Assembly: GCA_004352715.1 (NCBI GenBank)
Contig: SCFE01000030.1
Span: forward strand, 1,632,074-1,696,073
Direction: 5' to 3'
Origin: Hofstenia miamia
Lineage: Eukaryota > Xenacoelomorpha > Acoela
Length of the DNA: 64,000 bases
Of this stretch, positions 1-10,500 are shown in pieces. The position numbers and the translations under genes are program-made. The number at the start of each line of letters is the position of its first letter. The first letter of the stretch is position 1. The notes beneath the pieces are model-generated. The model saw only the letters and a program-made list of their open reading frames with translations, was not told where the DNA came from and searched no databases.

Positions 1-1243
1 AGTCACTTCGTTAATTTAGACACTTTTCTTGCTTACCTAATGGAAAATTATTTCCTCCAGTTAACTATAGAAGTATATGCGGTTTTTCTGATTCGTTATT
101 TTTCGTTCTTATATTACTTAATGGGTGATTCAAGCATATATGGGCCATGGAAAATAGAATGGATCCTTAGGGTGGGATGATCACGAGAATTGAGTTTAAT
201 ACATGGAAAAAGCCTAAGCGACAATGCATTCAACTTTTACAATTTTCCAAAAATGATCATGACAATATTTTATGTAAATTTTTACAACTCAAACACAAAT
301 ACACAGTTTGAGAAAATGCAGGTGGAATATACGATGTTACCGAATGGGTCCATAAACATATTAGCTCATTCACAAAAGCCTTTCATTAAAACAATAAACT
401 AATACATTAAGAACAAATGGATAACAAGGGAGCTAGCACGAGGTTATACTTTAGTATTACTTAAGTACTGTGGTTCTAATTAGTAAAATAGATGTTTTAG
501 GTTCACATGGTGCAAATGCTGAAACTATGGAACAAAAACTCAAATTTGATAAATTTAACATATTTTGATTTAATCCCCTGCATTTGTTTTTCACACTAAT
601 GATCTATGTATCCCATATATAAAGGCAACTGATCCGTACAAAACTTGTCTTGATTTGAAATGCATTTTGTGGTTAAAAGGTTTTGCCACGCTTTTGTAAA
701 TAATGATGTTCAATTCATTTCCTTTTGCATCTGTCATATAAATACTTGGATGCTATATTTGCACTTTCTTATGCTGTATGAATTCAACTCCAAACGAGTT
801 TGAAATTTAGCTTTAAATTTTTTATGAAATCTTCAAATGGTCTGTCAGTTGTCTTTCTTATTAATTAAACATGATTTACCTTCAAATTTCTGTTTACATT
901 TCCAAAATGGCTGCTTTTTAACTAAGCATAGAGCTTTTGAAACAAACACATACTAACTTGTCACTAAAACTTACAAATGCTCGTTTGTTACCTTAACTGT
1001 TTTTGAATTATGATTAGAGATGCACTTCAGACCTGATCTGATTTAAGCTTTTTTAATCCTGATGTTCACAAGGGAAGGGATGTTATAAAATCTAGGCTTA
1101 CCCTCTTCTCGATTTTTGCCTCCTCTTATCTTTATAAGGTACCTGAATGTAAATGCAGGTTTAGGCATTAACATATTTTAAGAGAACAACAGATTATTTT
1201 AATGAATTATTTTTCTTGTTTAGATCAATCATGTAACTAGTAA
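1..1243. other. Non-coding stretch, no gene recognised
   Basis: AT-rich sequence without a convincing exon on either strand. The small open frame at 190-402 has no recognisable motif or splice context. It is probably upstream SMC5 intron or retrotransposon flank; the SMC5 exon that should precede the hinge exon was not found here. Confidence 0.5.
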
Positions 1244-1262
1244 TATATTATAGAGAGAGAGA
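1244..1262. repeat. GA microsatellite at the retrotransposon 3' end
   Basis: A short GA run abuts the 3' end of the minus-strand non-LTR element. Short tandem repeats are typical of CR1-type 3' ends. Confidence 0.5.
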
Positions 1263-1339
1263 GAAATTTATTTACCTCGCAACTTTAAGGTTGAATAATT
1301 GTAAATTGTACAAGAAATAAAAAATATACACAAACATCA

Positions 1340-1935
1340 CTAATATACTACTTGGTAAGACAACATCAGCTGAGCAGGAATAAAAGAACGCGAAAGACGA
1401 TTAGTGCTCCAAGGGAATGTGATTTCGCGGATATGTCGTAGGTTGTAGTCAATAGATCGCGTGTTGGGAATAAACTGGTTAAGGACGTGACAAGGAGACA
1501 TTGCTTGTTTAAATAATTTGTTGCTAGCAGCCTGACGTCTTTCCGCAACTGGTTCACAGCCAAAATGATTAAGGGCATCTGCATACGATAGGCACCCATG
1601 AGTGATAATTCTAAGTGCCCGTTTTTGAAACCGCTCTAAACTATCGCACTGAGCTTTGGTAAGGCCGTGGTGGAAAACAGGAGCTGCATACACAAGAACA
1701 GACCGAATAATAGCTGAATAAACAGTGAATAAATCTTTTTCACGGAGACCACTTCTGGATAACATCTTCAAAAAGAATAGTCGTTTCGATGCCTTAGTTA
1801 CAATGTTTTTCATGTGTTGATCCCACTTGAGATTGTCCTGTATTGTAACGCCTAGAAGTTTCACCTTATGGATACGGTCGATACTCACACCGTCGATGGA
1901 AATAGGAGTAGGTAAACTGACATTGCAATGAAAAC
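1340..1935 (-). pseudogene. RT C-terminal region of non-LTR ORF2
   Basis: The reading frame gives the tail that follows the reverse-transcriptase fingers and palm in Jockey/CR1 elements. It starts with KVKLLGVTIQDNLKWDQHM, then a YAAPVFHHGLTKAQ segment, then ERFQKRALRIITHG. These match the conserved LLGV..D.LKW..H, Y.APVWH.GLT and RIQKRALRII blocks of that superfamily. The frame differs from that of the upstream RT core at 1942-3204, so a frameshift separates them. It encodes no independent protein. Confidence 0.85.
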
Positions 1936-1941
1936 AGTCGT

Positions 1942-3204
1942 TTAGCTCTTTAGACTGACACCAACCACCACTTCAGAAATTAGAACAGACGAATTGAACT
2001 TATCCCGACAGTTTTCCTCCGCCAATGTTACGAACTCCCATGCAACAAATTTGGCCCGTTGCTCAAATCCACGAAGAAGACTATCAATAAAAAGTATATA
2101 TAACCAGGGTCCTAATTTAGACCCCTGTGTAACACCAGCGATAATATGTGCCCAGCCTGCATACGTCCCATTGGGCAATACGACTCTTTGTTGTCTGAAA
2201 GAGAGAAAAGAATTAATCCAGGTAATCGTCGCTGGACGAACTCCAATTTCCTTGAGATGCTGAATAAGCAAAGGGTGTCTCACAAAATCGAACGCCTTTT
2301 TAAAGTCAAGAAGATAAACACGAAGATATTCGGCCTTTGTACTGTTTTCCAAATGATGTAGCCACTGGTGAATCATGCTGATTAAAGCGTTGGTAGTAGA
2401 GCGCCGTTTAACCATTCCAAATTGCTTCATGTCAACATTAGCCATAATCTTGTCAATAAGTTCTGATTCCAAAATAATTTCTTCAATTATTTTCGAAATA
2501 GACGCGGTTAAAGAAAGAGGACGCAGGTCAGAAAGAATATCGCACACCGGTTTATGCTTCTCTAAAAGACAAACATTAGCGAATGTAAAAGGAGTTGCAC
2601 AGCAATCACGAAGAGAAGCATTAATAATCATCGAGATAGGAAGGACTAGTTCATAGCTATACTCTTTAAGAACCCAGTTAGGTATTATACGTTCATGATA
2701 GTCAGGACCGGATGATTTGCGAGCTGAGACACGCTGCAAGATTCTAAAAACTGACAGCTTGTCGGTGGTTATATGATTGACCAGATTGTCACAAAGTGGC
2801 ACATATCTCACGTCTGGAAATTGCGAAACCGATTCGGTCAGTTCGAAGTTGGTTTTATTAGCCAACGTTTTGCTATCAAGCGCCGCGAGAGAATCAGACA
2901 AAATTAATGTAGAAGCGCGAATGGAACCACAAAGGGCTTTAACTGACTTCCACCAAGAACGCAACGTACGACATTCTAAGTCACCAACTTGACGAGATGC
3001 AGACAGTAAATGATTGAATTTGTTTCGCAAGCGCGTGAATAGCTGAGATTTTCCTGAATTGAGTGCTTTACATTTTTTCTTGATAAGGTTTTTAATACGA
3101 CAATTGATACACGGTTTATCATTAGTAAATTTGCGAACACGCTTAAAGGGGAAGCAAAGAACGATAAATGAATCAATGAGATGAAAATTTTTCCCACGCA
3201 TCAA
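1942..3204 (-). pseudogene. Reverse transcriptase core of non-LTR ORF2, FADD motif lost
   Basis: This 420-codon open stretch holds the RT domain. Visible landmarks are the region around SSGPDYHERIIPNWVLK, the LRPLSLTASISKIIEEIILE segment, the first catalytic aspartate in LLDFKKAFDFVRHP (RT motif A) and GVTQGSKLGPWLYILFIDSLL truncated around motif B. The expected F/Y-x-D-D catalytic box should follow, but the frame reads AKFVAWEFVTLAEEN instead, so the active site is gone. The frame ends about 50 bp before the C-terminal block. This is a dead RT copy; its identity as an RT is secure. Confidence 0.88.
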
Positions 3205-3415
3205 GAAATGACAAACCGAGAAGCAAATCGGACCAATCAGTACACACAGTAAGCACTAGTAGCCTACCAAACCAAGAACGGCTAGACTCAGACACCAGTT
3301 GTATATACTTTATAGTAAAGAGATGCTCGGAAGGAAAACAGATAAATGATGACACCCACCCAACTTGGGCATAGATTTAGCTTCGCCAAAAAGTGCCTTA
3401 TGGCTAACAAAAATT

Positions 3416-4002
3416 TTATCCAAGATCAAAAATTTTATTCAAGATCTTTTTGCCGTGAGTATGAAATTTAACAGTTTGAAACAAACCGAATTCACGACAA
3501 AGAAACGTTGTCTTTAAATCATTAAAATCACCGGTCAAGATGACACACTTATTAGGACAATTAAGCTCCAAGAAATGTAGACATGAACGCAGATAGTTCG
3601 GCATCCGGCGGTTGTCATCACTGTTCCAAAAGGGATGATATACGACGCCTACAACATAACCAGACACACCTCGGGGTGTGCACATGGAGTTAATCAAAAC
3701 CCATAAAGCTTCAATATGCCCGAAATTACCATCTGACGTGTCAGGGTAAATGCATTGGTATTGAATGCCTTGCTTAATAAAAACTAAAACACGTCACCGC
3801 ATATGTTACCTCTACGATTTTGGCGAACAATGTTGTAACCCGGCAAGCCTATTGCAGTATCAGGTATAAGGGCTGTGAGATGAGTCTCAACAAGCAAAAC
3901 TAAGTCTACCGATAATTGGCCGCCCAGATCAAGTAAAATAGCATATAACTCATCAAATTTGTAACGGAGGGATTGGACATTACTAAAAAATATTGAAGGC
4001 AA
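3416..4002 (-). pseudogene. AP-like endonuclease domain of non-LTR ORF2
   Basis: Two minus-strand frames (3784-4002 and 3416-3697) carry parts of an apurinic-type endonuclease, which nicks target DNA during target-primed reverse transcription. The first shows FFSNVQSLRYKFDELYAIL and LVLLVETHLT, with the metal-binding glutamate, followed by LPGYNIVRQNRRG. The second shows GVVYHPFWNSDD and CVILTGDFNDL, with the GDFN catalytic motif. A frameshift and roughly 85 missing or scrambled bases separate them. Confidence 0.82.
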
Positions 4003-4029
4003 AAATGACTGAGTGCGAGATTGGTCTAG

Positions 4030-4801
4030 TCAATCAAGTGATTGCTCGTTATCGTCCACATAGAGTTTCAAATTTCGTATTTTAATACGCTTCCTAGAAA
4101 TACCATCCACTGTCATTAGAGCGTAGCGCTTTTCCAAAAGCTTCTTCTCAATCTTACGATCTGCCTCACTCAACTCAGGTTTAACAAACACTTTGTAGTC
4201 GTTAAAAGATTTCAGCTTGGATGCCGAAGCAAGAATACAACGCCGTCTCCACACAGAGCCGACGTCAACAATAATAGATCTTACCCGCTTATCGTCGAAT
4301 TTACCCAGTCTAAACATGTCATTGACTGCATCGTTCGTACCAAGGATGTTAAGAATTCTACCAACTTCCTTTCGATCGTGCATCAGACGATCGGCAGTAT
4401 TGTTGTCCTTAGATTCCGGAATACCGCTTAAAATAATCCGTTGCTGATGATCACCACGATGAGTTGGGACCCCGTTGCCGGATACTGATCCATGCTTCAT
4501 TGCAGAAAACCATTTGCTCTTCTTTTTAACTTAGGCCTTGATGTCGCTTTCGAGTTTTGCAATTGTACTCCTGATAACAGATAATGAATTGTTCAACAAC
4601 GCAGGTGAATCTGACTTGGGAAACAAAACTGTCTCTTTTGCCCGATGATACACAATCATTACAGGTTAGAATATAGTCCCGATACCGATCAAGAAATTCT
4701 ATTCCCACTGAGAAACCAGAACAGTTTTTCAAATGAAACGAAATACCACAAATAACACATTGATAAATACGTTGGTTATCATGAATTTCTTTGCAACACA
4801 C
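4030..4801 (-). pseudogene. ORF1 of the non-LTR element (PHD-like finger plus L1-type domain)
   Basis: Two frames on the minus strand. The upstream one (4526-4801) begins near MCCKEIHDNQRIYQCVICG and contains a Cys/His pattern with CVIC, FHLKNC and CNDC, resembling the PHD finger of CR1-type ORF1 proteins. The downstream one (4030-4500) contains RIILSGIPESKDNN, MFRLGKFDDKRVR and VFVKPELSEADRK, the RRM/L1-ORF1-like nucleic-acid chaperone region common to Jockey-superfamily ORF1. A frameshift divides them. A second, nearly identical copy lies at 6005-6654. Confidence 0.8.
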
Positions 4802-4874
4802 ACTAAACGTTGCAATATGAGAGATATCTGTTTGGTAAATTTATAGCGAGAGAATAAACACGACCGCTCACCAA

Positions 4875-5004
4875 CAAAATGTTTGCATTGGACCTATTTA
4901 ATCAATGCTTGCCAGAATCAACTTACCCTGATTACTTAAAAATTGCTAAAGTTACACCAATACATAAAAAAAGGAAGAAAAGATCTTGCAGAAAATTACC
5001 GACC
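4875..5004 (+). pseudogene. Plus-strand RT fragment of a second non-LTR element
   Basis: The plus strand reads LFNQCLPESTYPDYLKIAKV then TPIHKK, and after a one-base slip in an A7 run, GRKDLAENYRP. This is the KVTPIHKKG.....NYRPIS block at the N-terminal edge of non-LTR reverse transcriptases. Orientation is opposite to the preceding element, so this is a separate insertion. It runs into the assembly gap and cannot be followed further. Confidence 0.8.
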
Positions 5005-6004
5005 NNNNNNNNNNNNNNNNNNNNNNNNNNNNNNNNNNNNNNNNNNNNNNNNNNNNNNNNNNNNNNNNNNNNNNNNNNNNNNNNNNNNNNNNNNNNNNNN
5101 NNNNNNNNNNNNNNNNNNNNNNNNNNNNNNNNNNNNNNNNNNNNNNNNNNNNNNNNNNNNNNNNNNNNNNNNNNNNNNNNNNNNNNNNNNNNNNNNNNNN
5201 NNNNNNNNNNNNNNNNNNNNNNNNNNNNNNNNNNNNNNNNNNNNNNNNNNNNNNNNNNNNNNNNNNNNNNNNNNNNNNNNNNNNNNNNNNNNNNNNNNNN
5301 NNNNNNNNNNNNNNNNNNNNNNNNNNNNNNNNNNNNNNNNNNNNNNNNNNNNNNNNNNNNNNNNNNNNNNNNNNNNNNNNNNNNNNNNNNNNNNNNNNNN
5401 NNNNNNNNNNNNNNNNNNNNNNNNNNNNNNNNNNNNNNNNNNNNNNNNNNNNNNNNNNNNNNNNNNNNNNNNNNNNNNNNNNNNNNNNNNNNNNNNNNNN
5501 NNNNNNNNNNNNNNNNNNNNNNNNNNNNNNNNNNNNNNNNNNNNNNNNNNNNNNNNNNNNNNNNNNNNNNNNNNNNNNNNNNNNNNNNNNNNNNNNNNNN
5601 NNNNNNNNNNNNNNNNNNNNNNNNNNNNNNNNNNNNNNNNNNNNNNNNNNNNNNNNNNNNNNNNNNNNNNNNNNNNNNNNNNNNNNNNNNNNNNNNNNNN
5701 NNNNNNNNNNNNNNNNNNNNNNNNNNNNNNNNNNNNNNNNNNNNNNNNNNNNNNNNNNNNNNNNNNNNNNNNNNNNNNNNNNNNNNNNNNNNNNNNNNNN
5801 NNNNNNNNNNNNNNNNNNNNNNNNNNNNNNNNNNNNNNNNNNNNNNNNNNNNNNNNNNNNNNNNNNNNNNNNNNNNNNNNNNNNNNNNNNNNNNNNNNNN
5901 NNNNNNNNNNNNNNNNNNNNNNNNNNNNNNNNNNNNNNNNNNNNNNNNNNNNNNNNNNNNNNNNNNNNNNNNNNNNNNNNNNNNNNNNNNNNNNNNNNNN
6001 NNNN
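5005..6004. other. Assembly gap, 1000 N
   Basis: Exactly 1000 N, an arbitrary gap length. The open frames drawn through it have no meaning. It is flanked by retrotransposon sequence whose right side repeats the left, which is the likely cause of the break. Confidence 0.95.
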
Positions 6005-6654
6005 CACACAGAGCCGACGTCTACAATAATACATCTTACCCGCTTATCGTCGAATTTACCCAGTCTAAACATGTCATTGACTGCATCGTTCGTACCAATG
6101 ATGTTAATAATTCTACCAACTTCCTTTCGATCGTGCATCAGACGGTCGGCAGTATTGTTGTCCTTAGATTCCGGAATACCGCTTAAAATAATCCGTTGCT
6201 GATGATCACCACGATGAGTTGGGACCACTTTGCCGGATGCTGATCCATGCTTCCATTGGAGAAAACCATTTGCTCGTCTTCTCATCGTAGGCCTTGATGT
6301 CGCTTTCGAGTTTTGCAATTGTACTCCTGATAACAGATAATGAATTGTTCAACAACGCAGGTGAATCTGACTTGGGAAACAAAACTGTCTCTTTTGCCCG
6401 ATGATAAACAATCATTACAGAAGGTAAGAATATTGTCCCGATACCGATCAAGAAATTCTATTCCCACTGAGAAACCAGAACAGTTTTTCAAATGAAACGA
6501 AATACCACAAATAACACATTGATAAATACGTTGGTTATCATGAATTTCTTCGCAACACACACTACACGTTGCACTATGAGAGATATTTGTTTGGTACATT
6601 AAGAGCGATAGAGTAAACACGGCGCTCACCAGCAGCTCCCCAATTATGATCATA
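6005..6654 (-). pseudogene. Second copy of non-LTR ORF1
   Basis: Closely matches 4250-4860. The minus strand again gives the PHD-like finger (CVICG, FHLKNC, CNDC; frame 6282-6653), then in another frame a helical stretch, NNSLSVIRSTIAKLESDI, then RIILSGIPESKDNN and MFRLGKFDDKRVRC. Small substitutions and frame changes distinguish it from the first copy. It is either a second insertion of the same family or a collapsed or duplicated assembly piece around the gap. Confidence 0.8.
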
Positions 6655-7284
6655 TTTTAGAGTCCTTAATAATACTAGTGACCATAAACTTGTCATTTGA
6701 TAAGTTGACCCTATAATTAACGGAAAGCAAATCATAAATCAACAAAGTATTTTTCCATTGACGTTGCTTGCCTATAACACAGTAATTATACAGTGTTATC
6801 TTAGCCTATCATTTTTTGTTGTTTTACGCCAGCCTATGACACATATCACATATGTAATCAAGGAAAGTATTAAAGCAAAGTTTTGCCACCAATCCATACT
6901 AAATTAACTAATTTTTCAATTGATCAAACAAAGATTCTGTGAAACCTGATTGTCATCCTGTTCTGATCTGGAGCTGATTTACGACGCTTCTAACCTGATC
7001 TGATCACTTCTGAAAGATGAGATGTTAAAATCCTGAGCTGACTCAAAACGTGATTGCGTTCCTTGATTTTTAATGGTTTAGGGATTGATGTGCAAAAAGA
7101 ATTTTTGAGCTATGTGTACACATTTTGCTGATATTCATTAATCTCTAACTATTATGTACCTTTGCCTTGAGCGGAATATTTCAAAGGCATATGAATGTAA
7201 TATTCTTAGTAATTCAAGATATTCGATTCGAGTTTTAAGGAAATTGTATATCCAGAATATTTTTCTACATTTGAATTTGTTTAG
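6655..7284. other. SMC5 intron, nothing recognised
   Basis: AT-rich sequence leading to a good acceptor (TTTGTTTAG) immediately before the SMC5 hinge exon. The stretch near 6990 (AACCTGATCTGATC) resembles one near 1035, suggesting a shared decayed repeat, but I could not delimit it. Confidence 0.5.
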
Positions 7285-7506
7285 ATGAACAAAATCAACA
7301 ACAGGACAGCTGCTCTCGTGATGCCTAAACGTCAACTTTCTTCATTCAAACGCATGCCTATTGAGCGGTTTGCGAATAAAGGTTTCCGGAATTGGTTGAT
7401 TGATCTTGTTAGCGGCCCCGAGGGCATTCTTAGTTACCTCTGTGAAAGTTATCATTTTCATGAAATTCCAGTTGGCACAGCAAGGGTTGACGACTGCCTC
7501 GAACAG
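7285..7506 (+). CDS. SMC5: SMC5 exon, N-terminal half of hinge
   Basis: 74 codons, phase 0 at both ends, acceptor TTTAG and donor CAG|GTAATT. It includes FANKGFRNWLIDLVSGPEGI and YLCESYHFHEIPVGTARVDD, the core of the SMC5 hinge where the heterodimer with SMC6 forms. The leading NRTAALVMPK fits the preceding hinge strand, so the ATG at 7285 is internal and not a start codon. Confidence 0.9.
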
Positions 7507-10500
7507 GTAATTTCCATGGGCCGTTAATACAATTCAGGAGAACACATGAAAATAATTTTTCACATTTATCCTTGTTAGAGTTATAGAGACTATGTCTCAT
7601 TTTTTAAATTTATCTCATAATGGGAAAAATTAGTGCGGTTATTATACCCGAAATTTTAATATTCAATTTATATTACATATTCATAGTTTAAACTCAACAA
7701 ATTTTCTAGCAATATTCATGTGTTCATATTGCCAATTTTGTCTTTGACTATTTGCGTATTGGTATTACTTTATCCAATTGCTCAAATCGACACTACGTCA
7801 AAATATAAATTATGGCATTGAGGCTTATAGTCTAATATCAATACGTCCCTTTCTTTGGTAAGAAAAGAAATGGCTGATTTTAATATTGGTCTGAAGGACC
7901 TTCATCTACTATCGGAAAAAGCTCATCAAGCAACAATGCGGATAATATCGATTTGTATGGGTTGTAAGAAATATGAAAAGAATGAATTTCTCAGATTGCG
8001 TTCACTTTTACTTTATTTACTTTAGAAGTGTAGATGGATTTTTTTAACTTTTAAGTTCTAAAGCATTAATAATTCATCAATTGTGCAATTTATATTATTG
8101 ATTTGTTATGAGAGTTCACTCGACGAGCTTTTATGCAGCTGTTAATAAGAGATGCCGACAGATAGATTCACTGGCGATGAAACATTTTTTAGAACAAATT
8201 TCTTACAAAATGAAGGGCATTTCAAATGACGATTAATTACCAAAAACATGAAAACGTTTATTACATAAGCTATTGCATTCGAGTTTCTCGTACTATGAAT
8301 TTTAACTGGGTTACCATCAGAATTTCTCTGTTATTGAAAATTTAATTAGTACATTTATATATCTGTTACGCTAGAACTGTGCACATTCTCATTTTTAAAT
8401 TCCAGGCCAGCCTACAAAACATGCTTCCAGTTTAGTCCGAGCGTGCGTATTGTACCAAATGTGAATCTCAAAAACGGGTCGCGTCTGAATTCGTCAATAT
8501 ACACTTACCTATAAATAACTATGAAACAAGGCTGCCTTCAATTTCAAAAAAAAATTAAAATTGGGCTGTCGCAAATAAAAAGACTTTCCGGTCGCTTATA
8601 TAAATTTTTGTTTAACGTTAGACAGCCGCACTTTGTTTAGGCCAATAGACTACTTATTTACGGTGAGTCCGCGGATTTATTAAAATCGAAATCGTGTCCA
8701 TTTCTGTTACACCATCTCTCCATTTTTATATTATTAGTGAAAGCTAGAGCCGGTATTTTTGAACCGCATTGCCAATCGCTAATATGTAAATTTTAAATAT
8801 TCGACCCTTAAGCCATCGTGGAACGGATATTTATCCGTCACAAATGAGTCTTATAGCCCAAAGTAATTGATTATCTAAAGAGTGCTTTTTTTCAATGCAA
8901 AACTCGCAACATAAAATCTTGAATCTATCTGAATTTTCAATATCTGTTACATTTGAAAATTGAAACTTTTTCAAACAATTCGTTTTTTAGCCAGTATTCC
9001 CAATCCGTAATCCATAGGCTTAAGCCCGTAACCCTTGAAGTATTCATCAGCCCATACCCTAGATTGAAAGTGTTAAATTTGGTTTTTATAGTACTATTCT
9101 TGAAATCTTTTTTGACATTTACTAGGAGTACTTAATTTAACATAAGCGATTGAATTGGTCTTCTTATGTGTCAATCTTCTTTACTGTTTGCCAGACACAC
9201 TTTCAGGAGAATTAGTTTCTCCTAAAAATTGTATATAGCGAGTGAATCACCAAGCGATGAATTCCTCACCATTGCGATAAAAAGTGAGTGTAATGGGATT
9301 GAATTATTAATTTCCATTAAGCCTTTAGAAGCGTTTTTGAGAGTCTTTCATCACAAAATCGATATTTTTTTGTTTACCATCATGTGTTAGTTAAATAAAC
9401 AAGAGTTCTTTATATATTTTCTATATCCACCTTGCATCTGATTGGCAAATCATCAATCGTGAGAGAATTGTTTTCTCTGAAAATATTTGTTTGCTCTGCT
9501 AGTGGTTTATCGATTGCAACTATTCGGTTAATTTATCTTCCATAGAGCCTTAACTATGTATAATTAATACAGCCAAAGCTTCAATTATAGTTTATTATTT
9601 TTAATCTCTTTTCCCAGTCAACGTTAAACAAAGCCGTTGGTGAAAGCCGTCACCTGCTTTCACTCTGGAATTCCACCGTTTTGGTTTTTAACTATCTTCG
9701 CCTAATGGCCGCTGACTCTAGGAACCGAGATCTTCTTTGGCAGGACTGCCTTAAGTTTGAAATCAATCAGGTTTGATTAACCTTCAAGTTGCTTTGTAAA
9801 CTATTTCTAATAGACTTTTTTAATAAGCAATTTGAGTGGAATCGCAAAAATATTTTTCCTTTGTATATTTTTCAATTTCTTAAAGCGGAGTTTGGATTTT
9901 TACAGCAATATAATCTCCCATTTCAATGTTTAAAAAAATTTTAATAAAGCAAATTCATGTGAGTTTTGTTTTGTTGCTGGAAAAATTGTCTTTAGAATTG
10001 AAGGAATTGGCGTAAAATTTTGTGATAATTTTTCACAAGCTTATTATATTGCGTGGTGAATATATTTTTACAGTTATTCGAAATAGAAAGTTATTTGCTA
10101 CGCTATTGTTTCTATAGAACTTTTCCTTGACAAACTTGAAGATGATTTTTTTGCAAACGGGAAGGAAATAATTCCTTCTATCGTTTCAATTAATCAAACC
10201 TGATCTGTGCAGACACCTGATTTTGATGAACATCTAAAAGAAACACCGAACACTTATCAGCTATCAATTTTTTCAAAAGATGGCTGCAAATTTGTTTATC
10301 GATTTTTGCAGGAAGAAGGCGTCAAAGGTGTGGGTGGATCTTGGAGAGGTTTTACAATTAAGCTTCTGCCGATACACAGTAAGTGCTTCTTTCTAGACAA
10401 ATTATTAACGTCTTTTTCTAGCATTTTATCGTTAATACTTTACATTGCATAATATTTCTTTATATAATGTTCGACATTTTTCAGTTTCACGCTTGAAAAG

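Larger units (their letters stand above)
1244..4860 (-). mobile_element. CR1/Jockey-like non-LTR retrotransposon, decayed
   Basis: Read on the minus strand, the segment contains in order an ORF1 with a PHD-like finger and an L1-ORF1-like domain, an AP-type endonuclease, a reverse transcriptase and the usual C-terminal tail of the CR1/L2/Jockey group. Each part is broken by stops and frameshifts, so the copy cannot transpose. The 3' end lies near 1250, where the sequence passes into a GA/CT microsatellite rather than a long poly(A). The 5' end fades near 4860, where a retrotransposon fragment of opposite orientation begins. Family level (CR1 versus another Jockey-superfamily clade) is inferred from motif order and not resolved. 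Confidence 0.85.

Noticed and set aside
2375-2992. Plus-strand frames over the reverse transcriptase
   Set aside because: Shadows of the minus-strand RT.
4879-6318. Long open frames across 5005-6004
   Set aside because: They run through N bases; only the ends contain real sequence.
10213-10378. First considered as a calpain-like domain
   Set aside because: The N-T-Y ... G ... R-FT layout, the adjacent Cys-rich exon and the C-terminal anchor fit a scramblase, and copy B confirms it.
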